Source: Euryhalocaulis caribicus (GTDB lineage Bacteria > Pseudomonadota > Alphaproteobacteria > Caulobacterales > Maricaulaceae). From it: a stretch of DNA of 64,000 nt. The position numbers and the translations under genes are program-made. Below, one piece after another: positions 8,094 through 17,487 of this stretch. Under the pieces are notes generated by a model that saw only the letters and a list, made by a program, of their open reading frames with translations, was not told where the DNA came from and made no database searches. Within the stretch, counting starts at the first letter, position 1. The number at the start of each line of letters is the position of its first letter. The DNA is taken from positions 124,001 through 188,000 of the forward strand of contig NZ_ASJA01000005.1 of the NCBI RefSeq assembly GCF_000412185.1, given 5' to 3'.

Positions 8094-8789
8094 TCAGCCG
8101 GTTTCCTGTTCCGGCTTGCCGCAAATCCTGTAGAAGCCCGCGGCCATGAAATGCGCCATGCGCGCCTTGACGGCCGCGTAGTCGCTGGATTTGCACAATC
8201 CGCCGGACAGCTTGTCGATCCGCCCCGTGCGCGCCAGCGTCAGCATCAGCGCGCCGGACACGAAGTGGTAGCTCCAGAAAATATCTTCTTCCGCGGCGTC
8301 CGGCAGGGCCTGTTTCAACAGCTCGATAAGGCGCAGGACCACTGGATCGAAATGCTGATCCATCATGTCTGCGCCCCATTCCGGCGTGTTGGCGACTTGG
8401 GCGCTCAACGCGCCGTAATTGCGCCATCCCTCGCCCCCTTCGATATAGAGATCGAGGTCGGTATCCAGGAAGGCGTGAAGCGCGCCCTCGACCGTGGGCT
8501 TGCCGCCGGTCTCCGCGTCATAGGCGTCCAGCGCCTTCATGCGGCGCTCGCTGGTCACCGCGGCGCGGCGCGCGAAAACCGCATCGAACAATTTCTGCTT
8601 GTCGTCGAAATAATAGTTCAGAAGCGTGTGGTGAACGCCCACGCGCTTGGCGACGTCCTTAAGCGTGACGCCGTGCAAGCCATTCCTTGAAAACAGGTAT
8701 TCCGCCACATCGAGAATTTGCTCGATGGTTTCGGCGCGTTTCTCCGCCTTGGTCTGGCGTTTGCGCTGCGGATTAGGATTTGCTGGCAA
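8094..8789 (-). CDS. TetR/AcrR-family transcriptional regulator
   Basis: The protein has 231 aa. The N-terminal helix-turn-helix covers about residues 17-63, with the DNA-reading end VGVHHTLLNYYFDDKQKLFDAVF typical of TetR. The C-terminal ligand domain contains EGALHAFLDTDLDLYIEGG and HFVSGALMLTLARTGRIDKLSGG. It is a close paralogue of the regulator at 16002-16736, with long identical stretches in both domains. It sits between two operons, the MHS/M28/esterase set and the receptor/MFS/esterase/ligase set, and probably represses one or both in response to a shared acyl or ester ligand. Similar elements occur upstream of both operons. Confidence 0.9.
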   Translation of the reverse strand: MPANPNPQRKRQTKAEKRAETIEQILDVAEYLFSRNGLHGVTLKDVAKRVGVHHTLLNYYFDDKQKLFDAVFARRAAVTSERRMKALDAYDAETGGKPTVEGALHAFLDTDLDLYIEGGEGWRNYGALSAQVANTPEWGADMMDQHFDPVVLRLIELLKQALPDAAEEDIFWSYHFVSGALMLTLARTGRIDKLSGGLCKSSDYAAVKARMAHFMAAGFYRICGKPEQETG

Positions 8790-8982
8790 GATAACCCCTT
8801 TCCCGCCGCCTTTGCTTTACGGGAGCGAAGGCTACCGCATTGTTCATAAACAGTTGAATTTTAACCGCAACCGGACAGGCCGCGTGTTCCGCCCCAGGCA
8901 CCGGATAGAACGCTTCATTCGCGCTGGTAAATTCAGAAACCATCCTTTCGGGGATAGCTCCCGGCTTGGAGGGGCGCAAGTC

Positions 8983-9004
8983 ATTCACACTCTTGTCAGT
9001 GAAT
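8983..9004. promoter_or_regulatory. Candidate TetR operator, copy B
   Basis: Inverted repeat ATTCAC (8983-8988), ten-base spacer, GTGAAT (8999-9004). The stretch CTCTTGTCAGTGAAT (8990-9004) shares 13 of 15 bases with 8031-8045. It is centred about 75 bp upstream of the TonB receptor start, where a repressor could block the promoter. Confidence 0.5.
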
Positions 9005-9067
9005 ATTATTTTCAGTAGCGTGCCGGGAATAGTCGGCAACAGACCGGCTAATGGGGAGGATAAGGTT

Positions 9068-11341
9068 ATGAAAAACGTGCTGTTTGCGTCCGCGTCTGCG
9101 GTCGCGTTTCTTGCTTCGCCAGCCGCCGTTATGGCGCAGACCGCGCCGGACCAGTCCGGTGAAATCCGGACACAAACGGGCGCGGCGGACGAAATTGTCG
9201 TGACGGCGACCCGCCGTGAAATGAACCTTCAGGACGTGCCGCTCAGCGTGACCGCCTTCACGCAGGAAGAGCTGACCACCAAGGGGATTGTCGGCTATGA
9301 GGGGCTGGCGCTCGAAACGCCGGGCGCGGTCCTCAACAAACCGACCGCGAACTTCAATACATTCTCCGTGCGCGGCATCGCCACGAACGGCTACCAGGCG
9401 AACCTGCAGAATTCGGTCGCGGTCTATATCGACGAATTGCCGATCTCGGCGAACGGCAACTCCACCCAGCTGGACTCGACGCTGTTCGACGTTGAACGGG
9501 TGGAATTCCTTCGCGGTCCGCAGGGCACGCTGTTCGGCTCAGGCTCGCTGGCCGGCGCGGTTCGCATCATCACCAAAAGCCCGGATCTGAATGATTTTGA
9601 CGCCCAGGCGCTGGTCGATTTCGGCCTGACGGACGGCGACTCGTTCCGTCAACGCTATAACGGAATGGTCAATCTGCCGCTGGTCGAGGACAAGCTGGCG
9701 CTCCGCGTCGTCGGTTTCTACCGGAACGAGGAAGGCTGGGTCGAGAATATCGGCACCGGCGAGGATAATGCGAATACGCTGGAGAACTGGGGCGGCCGCG
9801 CAGTCCTGCTGTGGGAGCCGACCAGCAAGGCCTCGGTGCGCCTGATGGCTCTGCATGAGAAAAGCGAGCCCGAAGACTCACAGCTCATAAACCCGAATCT
9901 CGACCCGGACCGCGAAACGCGGAACACGCGCCGCCCGGACGTCTTTGGCGGGGATCTCGACTCCTATAACGCCACGTTCGAGTACGATCTGGGCTTCGCG
10001 AATTTCACCAGCTCGACGACATACTCCTACTACGCGCAATCCTTCATCATCGATCTGGACGCCACCTTCGGCGGCGCGATTCCCTTTGCTCTCGACGCTT
10101 TCGCCTATGACAAGGCGTTCGTCGAGGAGGCGCGGCTGGTTTCCAGCGGGGACAGCCGTCTGCAATGGATCGTGGGCGGGTTCTATTATTACAAGCGGCG
10201 GGACACGGACCTTTTCTACCGCTCCGACCCCGCCTTCCTTGACGCATTCGGGATGACCGGCCTGCCGGACGAATATTACCAGCGCGCCTTCAACCACACG
10301 AATTCGGAAGAGATCGCCGCCTTTGGCGAGGCGACCTATAATTTCAGCGACCGCTTCTGGCTCACGGGCGGCTTGCGCTACGGCTCTCTGGACGTCCAGA
10401 GCTTTGCCGAGGGCGGCTATAACAGCAACTATCTGACGAATGCGCTCTTCGGCATTCCCGGCCCGCTCACGGTTACCCAGATCCAGCCGGCGACGGGGGA
10501 AAAGGGCACCGAAAAGGGCTTCTCCTACAAGCTGAGCGCATCATTCAAACCGGTCGACAATGTCACGACCTATGCGACTTATTCGACCGGTTTCCGCGCG
10601 CCGGCGGTCAATGCGCGCGCCGGCCTTCCCAGCTCCGTCGACCCGAACGACATCATCATTCCCGACGGGGCCTCTTCGGATGATCTGAAGAACTACGAAA
10701 TCGGCGTGAAGGGGAACTGGTTCAACGGCAAGCTGTCGGCCAACCTCGCCGCCTATTATATCGACTGGAGCAATATTCAGGTTCAGGCCAACCGCGTGTC
10801 CGACCAGGTGCAATTCGCCACCAATATCGGCGGCGCCACCAGCAAGGGCATAGAGTTCGAGATGACCGCTAGGCCGGTCGATGGGCTGAGCATCGGTCTG
10901 AACGGCTCGTTCAACGATTCCGAAGTCACGGACCTGACCCCTGAAGAGGCGGCGATTTCCGGCGCCGTGAAGGGCATCCAGCTGGCCTTCCCGGAGTTTC
11001 AGGGCGGGGCTTACCTGACCTATACCAGACCGCTCACGGCGACCGTGGACGGTTTCCTTTCAGTCAATGCGCGTCACGTTCAGGGATATCCGAACCAGTT
11101 CCCCAACGTGCCGGGTCAACCGGGCGTGCAATCGCCCACATACGCGCCGACCGAAGCCTATGAGACCGTGAACATGTCGGCCGGGGCCGATTTCGGCGAT
11201 CACTTCAAGGCGACCTTGTATGTTGAGAACGCCTTCGACGATCACTCGCTGATCTATTCCCATCCGGAAGGCTTTGCCGACGCCCGGTTCAGCACCCTGC
11301 GGCCGCGCACATTCGGCGTCCGGCTGAACTATAAATACTGA
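9068..11341 (+). CDS. TonB-dependent outer-membrane receptor
   Basis: The protein has 757 aa from the ATG at 9068, followed by a clean signal peptide ending in VMAQ. The TonB box DEIVVTA precedes a plug domain (about residues 45-165) with the motif VERVEFLRGPQGTLFGSGS, and a 22-strand-type barrel ends in an aromatic tail (NYKY). The plug style matches the large receptor group used for carbohydrates, aromatics and other complex nutrients rather than siderophore receptors. It heads an operon with an MFS transporter, esterase and acyl-CoA ligase, so it probably imports the ester substrate. Likely regulated by the adjacent TetR. Confidence 0.9.
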   Translation: MKNVLFASASAVAFLASPAAVMAQTAPDQSGEIRTQTGAADEIVVTATRREMNLQDVPLSVTAFTQEELTTKGIVGYEGLALETPGAVLNKPTANFNTFSVRGIATNGYQANLQNSVAVYIDELPISANGNSTQLDSTLFDVERVEFLRGPQGTLFGSGSLAGAVRIITKSPDLNDFDAQALVDFGLTDGDSFRQRYNGMVNLPLVEDKLALRVVGFYRNEEGWVENIGTGEDNANTLENWGGRAVLLWEPTSKASVRLMALHEKSEPEDSQLINPNLDPDRETRNTRRPDVFGGDLDSYNATFEYDLGFANFTSSTTYSYYAQSFIIDLDATFGGAIPFALDAFAYDKAFVEEARLVSSGDSRLQWIVGGFYYYKRRDTDLFYRSDPAFLDAFGMTGLPDEYYQRAFNHTNSEEIAAFGEATYNFSDRFWLTGGLRYGSLDVQSFAEGGYNSNYLTNALFGIPGPLTVTQIQPATGEKGTEKGFSYKLSASFKPVDNVTTYATYSTGFRAPAVNARAGLPSSVDPNDIIIPDGASSDDLKNYEIGVKGNWFNGKLSANLAAYYIDWSNIQVQANRVSDQVQFATNIGGATSKGIEFEMTARPVDGLSIGLNGSFNDSEVTDLTPEEAAISGAVKGIQLAFPEFQGGAYLTYTRPLTATVDGFLSVNARHVQGYPNQFPNVPGQPGVQSPTYAPTEAYETVNMSAGADFGDHFKATLYVENAFDDHSLIYSHPEGFADARFSTLRPRTFGVRLNYKY

Positions 11342-11344
11342 TCG

Positions 11345-12709
11345 ATGACGGCGCGCTCGCCATCGATAGAAGCCGCCGATACGCCCGCCTCAGGCCCCGC
11401 CGCGACGGCGCGGCCGGGCGGGCGCGCCTGGTGGACGCTGGGCATGTTGTGCTTCGTCTATGTCCTGAACTTTCTTGACCGCCAGCTCCTGTCGATCCTG
11501 GCCAAACCGATCCAGGACGATCTGGGCGTCACGGACGGTCAGCTGGGCCTGATCGGCGGTCTGTATTTTGCGCTCTTCTATTGCCTGATCGCCATTCCGG
11601 TCGGCTGGCTGGCGGACAAGACCAATCGCGTCCGCGTTCTGGGCTTTGCCTGCTTCCTGTGGAGCGCGGCGACCATTGCCTGTGGACTGTCGCGAAACTA
11701 TCCGCAGCTTGTCATCGCCCGTATGACGGTCGGCATCGGGGAGGCGGGCGGCGTGCCGCCGTCCTACGCCATTATTTCGGATTATTTCCCCTCCGGCATG
11801 CGGGGGCGGGCGCTCGGTATTTATAATATGGGGCCGCCGATCGGCGCCGCCCTCGGGGTGGCTTTCGGCGCCTCCATCGCGGCGGCGTTCAGCTGGCGCG
11901 ACGCGTTCGTCTCGATCGGCATTGTCGGCGTGGTGACCGCGCTGGCGGTTCTGGTCTTCGTGCGCGAGCCCAAACGCGGCGGCCTCGACGCCGGACCGGT
12001 TGCCGATACGCCCGCTCCCGCGCCGGCGCCGGCCGCCGCGCCGCCGCAGGAAAGCTTTCGCGCGACCTGCAAGATGTTCTTTGCGCATCCCTCGCTACGG
12101 CTCATCGCGTTCGCCAGCGGCGCCACACAGTTCGTGACCTATGCCGTGATCAATTTCACCACGCTCTTCCTGATGCGTGAAAAGGGCATGACGCTGGGCG
12201 AAATCGCCATCTATTACGCGTTGTTGCTGGGGCTGGGCGTCAGCGCCGGCATGTATGTGTCCGGGCGGCTGGTCGACTGGCTGTCGCGGCGCACGAAAGC
12301 GGCCTACGCCTATGTCCCGGCGGCGGGCCTCGTGGTCGCGGTGCCGTTTTTCATCGGCTTTGTCTGGGCGCCCACATGGCCCCTCGCCATGGCGTTCCTC
12401 ACCGTGCCGACGGTTCTGAATTATTTCTACCTGTCGCCCGCCGTGGCGCTGGTCCAGGAAGAGGTCAAGCCGAACCAGCGCGTGCTGTCGGGGGCGCTTT
12501 TGCTGCTGGTGATGAATTTGATCGGCCTTGGCCTGGGGCCGACCTATCTCGGGGCGGCCAGCGATTTCTTCCGCGACAGCCACCCTGACAATTCACTGCA
12601 GATCGCCTTCTATACGCTCATCCCGTTCTATTTTCTCGCGATTGCGCTCTTCCTCTGGTTGGGCCGCATTCTGAGCCGCGAAACCGAAGCCGGAGGACGC
12701 TCCCGATGA
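11345..12709 (+). CDS. MFS transporter, Spinster-like
   Basis: The protein has 454 aa and twelve predicted spans. NFLDRQLLSILAKPIQDDLGVTD, GWLADKTNRVRV and ARMTVGIGEAGGVPPSYAIISDYF are typical of the Spinster-like MFS group common in sphingomonads and Caulobacterales catabolic clusters. A proline/alanine-rich loop (about residues 215-235) joins the halves. It starts 3 nt after the receptor stop and overlaps the next gene by ATGA. It is probably the inner-membrane step for the compound brought in by the receptor. It is related to the transporter at 49676-50989. Confidence 0.85.
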   Translation: MTARSPSIEAADTPASGPAATARPGGRAWWTLGMLCFVYVLNFLDRQLLSILAKPIQDDLGVTDGQLGLIGGLYFALFYCLIAIPVGWLADKTNRVRVLGFACFLWSAATIACGLSRNYPQLVIARMTVGIGEAGGVPPSYAIISDYFPSGMRGRALGIYNMGPPIGAALGVAFGASIAAAFSWRDAFVSIGIVGVVTALAVLVFVREPKRGGLDAGPVADTPAPAPAPAAAPPQESFRATCKMFFAHPSLRLIAFASGATQFVTYAVINFTTLFLMREKGMTLGEIAIYYALLLGLGVSAGMYVSGRLVDWLSRRTKAAYAYVPAAGLVVAVPFFIGFVWAPTWPLAMAFLTVPTVLNYFYLSPAVALVQEEVKPNQRVLSGALLLLVMNLIGLGLGPTYLGAASDFFRDSHPDNSLQIAFYTLIPFYFLAIALFLWLGRILSRETEAGGRSR

Positions 12710-14364
12710 CCCTGCTATCCCGTATCGCGCCTGCCCTGTCGGCGGCCATTCTAGTTGCGGCGACCGCCGCCTGCGCCAGCACCGCCGAAAGCGGCGATGC
12801 TGTTGTCGACACCGCATCGGGACCGGTCCGGGGCGTGGCCCGGGACGGCCTGAAGATTTTCAAGGGCATCCCCTTCGCCGCGCCGCCCACCGGGGATGCG
12901 CGCTGGACGCCGCCTGCGCCGGCTCCCGCGTGGGATGATGCGCTCGACGCCAGCGAATTCGGCAATGCCTGCATGCAGCCCCGCCGGCGCGGCTTCAGCA
13001 TCTATGCCGATTCATCGCTGCCCGACACGAGCGAGGATTGCCTGAATCTGAATGTCTGGGCCCCGGAAAACGCCGCGAACGCGCCGGTTTTTGTCTGGAT
13101 TCACGGCGGGTCGCTGACCAGCGGCGCGGGCAGCCAGTCCCTCTATAACGGCGCCGAGTTCGCCAAGCGCGGCATCGTCTATGTCTCGATCAATTATCGC
13201 CTCGGCGTTCTGGGCTATCTGGCCCATCCCGAACTCAGCGCGGAATCGCCGGACGGCGTCTCCGGCAATTACGGCCTCCTGGACCAGATCGCCGCGCTGG
13301 AATGGGTGGAGGACAATATCGCCGCGTTCGGCGGCGACCCGGACAATGTGACAATTGCCGGCGAGTCGGCAGGCGCCCTCAGCGTCACCTATCTGATGAC
13401 CGCACCGGCGGCGCGCGGCCTGTTCGACAAAGCGATTGCGCAGAGCGCCTACATGCTCTCCACGCCCGAACTCAAGGAGGCGAGCTTCGGCGCGCCTTCC
13501 GCGGAAACCACGGGCGCTTATGTCGCCGGAAAAGTCGGGGCGGAAGACCTTGCGGCGCTCCGCGCGATGGAGCCGCAGACCCTGATCGAGAAGGCGGCGC
13601 AGGCTGGCTATATTCCCTGGGGCACGGTCGACGGTCTTACGCTTCCGGGGCAGCCCGTGAACGTCTTCGATGAAGGCCAACAGGCGCCGGTCCCGGTCAT
13701 GGCCGGCTTCAATAGCGGTGAAATCCGGTCTTTGCGCTTCCTCCTGCCCAAGGCGCCGTCGAACGCCGAAGACTATGAAGCGGCAATCCGGAAAGGCTAT
13801 GGCGATCTCGCCGGCGCCGCCCTGGAACACTATCCCTCACGGGACATCGACGAGGCCATGCTCGCTGCGACCCGCGACGCCATGTATGGCTGGACGGCGG
13901 AGCGCCTTGTTCGCAAGCAGGGGGATATCGGTCAGCCCGGTTTCCTCTACATCTTCGATCACGGCTATCCCGCGGCGGACCAGAACGGGCTCAACGCCTT
14001 CCACGCCAGCGAACTGCCCTACATGTTCGGCAATCTCGACCGCATTTCAGAGTTCTGGCCGGCGCCCCCCGATACGGCGGAGGAGCGTGCGCTCTCCGAA
14101 GCGATGATCGGCTACTGGACGTCTTTCGCGCGCGATGGCGCGCCCGCCGCGGCGGACCAGCCCGCATGGCGGCCTTATGGCGCGGACGAAGCCTATATGT
14201 ATTTCGCGGATGCGCCTCACGGCGCGGACACCGATCTTCTGCCGGGCATGTTCGAACTGCATGAAGAGGTGATGTGCCGCCGCCGCGCGGCCGATGTCGG
14301 ATGGACGTGGAATGTCGGCGTCATCGCGCCGCCATTGCCTCCGCAGGTTCCCGAATGCCAGTGA
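12706..14364 (+). CDS. Type-B carboxylesterase
   Basis: The protein has 552 aa and starts within the transporter stop (ATGA). A signal peptide ends near TAAC (Cys23), an atypical lipobox. Motifs are WIHGGSL for the oxyanion hole, GESAG with Ser221, FNSGE for the acidic residue and FHASELPY for the catalytic histidine. It is a paralogue of the lipoprotein esterase at 3213-4904. The downstream gene is an acyl-CoA ligase, so the carboxylic acid released is probably activated to its CoA thioester. Exact ester unknown. Confidence 0.9.
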   Translation: MTLLSRIAPALSAAILVAATAACASTAESGDAVVDTASGPVRGVARDGLKIFKGIPFAAPPTGDARWTPPAPAPAWDDALDASEFGNACMQPRRRGFSIYADSSLPDTSEDCLNLNVWAPENAANAPVFVWIHGGSLTSGAGSQSLYNGAEFAKRGIVYVSINYRLGVLGYLAHPELSAESPDGVSGNYGLLDQIAALEWVEDNIAAFGGDPDNVTIAGESAGALSVTYLMTAPAARGLFDKAIAQSAYMLSTPELKEASFGAPSAETTGAYVAGKVGAEDLAALRAMEPQTLIEKAAQAGYIPWGTVDGLTLPGQPVNVFDEGQQAPVPVMAGFNSGEIRSLRFLLPKAPSNAEDYEAAIRKGYGDLAGAALEHYPSRDIDEAMLAATRDAMYGWTAERLVRKQGDIGQPGFLYIFDHGYPAADQNGLNAFHASELPYMFGNLDRISEFWPAPPDTAEERALSEAMIGYWTSFARDGAPAAADQPAWRPYGADEAYMYFADAPHGADTDLLPGMFELHEEVMCRRRAADVGWTWNVGVIAPPLPPQVPECQ

Positions 14365-15995
14365 CCGACGGGGCGATGCAGCCCTATGCGCTGACCCTCA
14401 ACAAGTTCATCGAGCACGCCGCCAAATGGCATCCGGAGGCGGAAGTCGTGACCGGGCGCGGGGGGGACGCGGTCGACCGGACAGGATATGCGGCGCTGAA
14501 GGCGCGGGCTTTGCGGGTTTCCGCGGCTCTGGCCGGGCGCGGCGTCCTGTTCGGCGACCGCGTTGCAACGCTGGCCTGGAATACCCAGGCTCATGTCGAG
14601 GCCTGGTACGCCATCATGGGGATGGGGGCGGTTTGCCACACGCTCAATCCCCGCCTGACCGCCGCGCAGCTGGCCGCCATGCTGAACCAGTCAGAGGCGC
14701 GCGTGCTGATCGTCAGCGCCGACCTCGCCCCGCTGGCCCGCAAGATCGTGGCGGAGGCCGCCTCCGTTTCACAAATTCTGGTGATCGATGGTCCGGCGCC
14801 GGACTGGCGCGGCGAAGACCCGGACTTGTCCGTCTCCACGCTGGAAGACGCCCTCGCCGGGGCTGACGGTCATGTCGTCTGGGGCGATTTCGACGAGACC
14901 TCGCCTTCCGGCCTGTGTTTCACTTCCGGCACGACAGGGTCGCCGAAGGGCGTCACCTATACTCACCGCTCCGGTTATCTTCATACGCTGCGGCAACTAC
15001 AGGCCGACGTCATGGGGCTCACCGCCGCCGATGCCGTCCTGACCGTGGTGCCGATGTTCCACGCCAATGCCTGGGGCCTGCCTTTCGCCGCGCCCGCGGC
15101 GGGGGCGAAACTGGTGCTTCCCGGCCGTATGGCGGATGGCGCCAGTCTGGCGCGGCTGATCGAATCCGAAGGCGTGACGATGGCCGTCGGCGTGCCCACT
15201 GTCTGGCTTGGTCTGCTGGAGCATGTCGAGGCAACCGGCGGCGACCTGCCGACGCTCAGGCGGATCATGGTGGGCGGCGCCGCCCTGGCGCCCGCCCTGA
15301 TGGACCGGATAGAGCGGCGGCTGGGCGTGACCGTTCAGACCAGCTGGGGCATGACCGAACTTTCGCCGCTGGGCGTCAGCGCGGCGCCCGGCGACAGCGA
15401 CCGCAAGGCCTGGATGTCCGGCCGACCAGCCGTCGGCGTGGACCTCCTGCTGACCGACGCGGAAGGGGAGCCTCTGGCGGATCAGCGCGCCGCGGAGGGG
15501 CATCTGCGGGTGAGGGGCTCCGCCGCGATAGAGCGTTATTTCGGCCATGATGAAGCGGCGACCGACGAAGAGGACTGGTTCGATACCGGCGACCTCGCCC
15601 GGATAGACACCCGCGGAAACCTTATCATCACGGGCCGCGCCAAGGATCTGATCAAGTCGGGCGGCGAGTGGATAAATCCGTCAGAGATCGAGGCCATTGT
15701 CGGCGCCCTGCCGCAGGTTTCGCAGGCCGCCGTCATCGGCCGGTCGGACGAAAAATGGGGCGAGCGTCCAATCCTTCTGGTCGAGCTGGCGGAGAACCAG
15801 TCCGTGACCGATGACGAATTGCTGGAGCCGTTGCGTGGCCGCGTGGCGTCTTGGTGGCTTCCCGATGCGGTCATGCGGCTGGACAACATGCCGCTGGGAC
15901 CGACGGGCAAAATTGACAAGCTTCGCCTGAGGTCAGACTACAGGGACGCGTCCAGCGCCGAGGGTCAGTTTTCCGGCAAGCGGGCGGTTTCCTGA
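14355..15995 (+). CDS. Acyl-CoA ligase (AMP-forming)
   Basis: The protein has 546 aa. The start chosen is the ATG at 14355, overlapping the esterase by 10 nt and giving MPVTDGAMQPYALTLNKFIEH; the ATG at 14376 is an alternative. The adenylate-forming core has the P-loop-like FTSGTTGSPKGVTYTH (about residue 190), QTSWGMTELSP, the DTGDLARID hinge region and the C-terminal PTGKIDKLRLR with the catalytic lysine. These define the ANL superfamily, medium/long-chain fatty-acid or aryl-acid CoA ligases. It is the last gene of the receptor operon; the product would enter beta-oxidation or a CoA-dependent route encoded elsewhere. Confidence 0.9.
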   Translation: MPVTDGAMQPYALTLNKFIEHAAKWHPEAEVVTGRGGDAVDRTGYAALKARALRVSAALAGRGVLFGDRVATLAWNTQAHVEAWYAIMGMGAVCHTLNPRLTAAQLAAMLNQSEARVLIVSADLAPLARKIVAEAASVSQILVIDGPAPDWRGEDPDLSVSTLEDALAGADGHVVWGDFDETSPSGLCFTSGTTGSPKGVTYTHRSGYLHTLRQLQADVMGLTAADAVLTVVPMFHANAWGLPFAAPAAGAKLVLPGRMADGASLARLIESEGVTMAVGVPTVWLGLLEHVEATGGDLPTLRRIMVGGAALAPALMDRIERRLGVTVQTSWGMTELSPLGVSAAPGDSDRKAWMSGRPAVGVDLLLTDAEGEPLADQRAAEGHLRVRGSAAIERYFGHDEAATDEEDWFDTGDLARIDTRGNLIITGRAKDLIKSGGEWINPSEIEAIVGALPQVSQAAVIGRSDEKWGERPILLVELAENQSVTDDELLEPLRGRVASWWLPDAVMRLDNMPLGPTGKIDKLRLRSDYRDASSAEGQFSGKRAVS

Positions 15996-16001
15996 GCGGC
16001 A

Positions 16002-16736
16002 TTGCTCTTGATCGGTGACGGAAAAGCTCAAGTTTTGTCTTCTGATGATGCGAAATCCGGGCGCAAGCCCCAGACAAGGGCGGAGCGCCGCGCTGAATCC
16101 ATAGAGCTTATCCTCGATTCAGCCGAGGCCCTGTTCTCCAGGCGCGGTTTTTATGGCGTTACGCTGAAGGACATCGCCAAGCACGCCGATGTTCATCACA
16201 CGCTGATCCATTATTATTTCGACGACAAGAAAGCCCTGTTCGACGCGGTGTTTTCCCGCCGCGCCCCGGTCTCGAGAGAGCGCCGGATGAAGGCGCTGGA
16301 CGAATACGAAAAGTCGGCGAACGGCAAGCCGACCGTGGAAGGCGCGCTGCACGCCTTTCTGGATACCGATTTCGATCTCTATATCGAGGGCGGAAAGGCG
16401 TGGAAGAACGCGCTCGCCGTCGCCGCGCAAGTGGCGAACACCCCCGAATGGGGGGCCGAGCTGATGGAAAAGCACTTCGATTCCGTGGTCTTGCGCCTGA
16501 TCGATATTCTCAAGAAAGCGCTCCCCGACTGTTCGGAGGAAGACATTTTCTGGGGCTATCACTTCGTGACCGGCGCGCTCATGCTGACGCTGGCGCGCAC
16601 GGGCCGGATCGACAAACTCTCCGGCGGCGTCTGCGACTCCGATGACTTCCCGGCCGTCAAGGAACGCATGGCCGAGTTCATGGCGGCCGGATTCCACGCC
16701 GTCTGTGAAGAGCGGAAATCAGACCGAGCGACCTGA
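16002..16736 (+). CDS. TetR/AcrR-family regulator, paralogue; non-ATG start
   Basis: The helix-turn-helix (KPQTRAERRAESIEL through DVHHTLIHYYFDDKKALFDAVF) and ligand domain closely match the regulator at 8094-8789. No ATG or GTG is available between the in-frame stop at 15993 and the DNA-binding domain. Translation must therefore begin at TTG 16002, TTG 16008 or TTG 16035, probably coupled to the ligase gene ending 6 nt earlier. Up to 244 aa. It likely co-regulates the ester catabolic operons; the low-efficiency start would keep repressor levels modest. Confidence 0.85.
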   Translation: MLLIGDGKAQVLSSDDAKSGRKPQTRAERRAESIELILDSAEALFSRRGFYGVTLKDIAKHADVHHTLIHYYFDDKKALFDAVFSRRAPVSRERRMKALDEYEKSANGKPTVEGALHAFLDTDFDLYIEGGKAWKNALAVAAQVANTPEWGAELMEKHFDSVVLRLIDILKKALPDCSEEDIFWGYHFVTGALMLTLARTGRIDKLSGGVCDSDDFPAVKERMAEFMAAGFHAVCEERKSDRAT

Positions 16737-16779
16737 AAAGCGCCAGCCGCGAAACCGGGGATATGGTGCGGTCTGAGTC

Positions 16780-17406
16780 CTATTGCCGGGGCGGGTGGCC
16801 GAACTTGGGGGAGGGGATGTTGAACAGGATAGACGCCCCGCGAATGGCGAACGTGATCAGGGCCGCCAGCGGCGCCGCCGCGGCGGCGGCGAGGCCAAGC
16901 TCCAGCAGCCCGATATAGGCGGCCGCGCCCAGCATGGCGGCGGTGGCGTAGATATCCTGCTTCAGGATCAGCGGCGGTTCGTTCAGCAGCACGTCGCGCA
17001 CCACCCCGCCGAACGTAGCGGTGACCGCGCCCATGAATATCGCGATCACCGGATGCGCGCCCGCGCCCAGCGCCGATTGCGCGCCCAGAATGGCGAAGGC
17101 GGACAGGCCCAGCGCATCGGCCCAGATCAGCGCCTTGATGCGGGAATCCAGAACCGACTGGGCCAGCGTAGCCACGATGGCGCCGGCTAGGCAGATGAAC
17201 ACCGCCGATATATTCTCGATCCACCAGACCGGGAAGAAGCCCAGCAACACGTCGCGGATCGTGCCGCCGCCGACGCCGGTGACAAAGGCCAGCAGGGCCA
17301 CGCCGAAGAAATCCATGTCCTGGCGCAGCGCCCGCAGCGCGCCGGAAATCGCGAAAACGAACAGTCCGAAGATATTCAGGATTTCCAAGACGTTCAGGGT
17401 GCTCAC
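16780..17406 (-). CDS. TRIC/UPF0126 (YicG-like) membrane protein
   Basis: The protein has 208 aa and about seven membrane helices built as a duplicated three-helix unit. GVALLAFVTGVGGGTIRDVLLG in the first half is echoed by IFMGAVTATFGGVVRDVLLNEPP in the second. The paired GGG(T/V)xRD motifs are diagnostic of the bacterial TRIC family (trimeric intracellular-cation-type channels; some members are glycine transporters). Convergent with the TetR gene, 43 bp apart. Role in this strain unknown. Confidence 0.9.
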   Translation of the reverse strand: MSTLNVLEILNIFGLFVFAISGALRALRQDMDFFGVALLAFVTGVGGGTIRDVLLGFFPVWWIENISAVFICLAGAIVATLAQSVLDSRIKALIWADALGLSAFAILGAQSALGAGAHPVIAIFMGAVTATFGGVVRDVLLNEPPLILKQDIYATAAMLGAAAYIGLLELGLAAAAAAPLAALITFAIRGASILFNIPSPKFGHPPRQ

Positions 17407-17487
17407 GGGCGCGCTCGCTTGTGGAGAGGAAAGGGGAACCGGGACTGGTTCTAGGTCAGGCGCGCGGCCCGGCGCAATCGCGCGCGC

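Noticed and set aside
3166-16780. Similar GC-rich sequences after 3166 and after 16734 as a dispersed repeat
   Set aside because: Both start with a GAAA-GCGCC-AGC-CGCG-ACCGGGG-like run, but the match is gapped and short, so chance in GC-rich spacers cannot be excluded.
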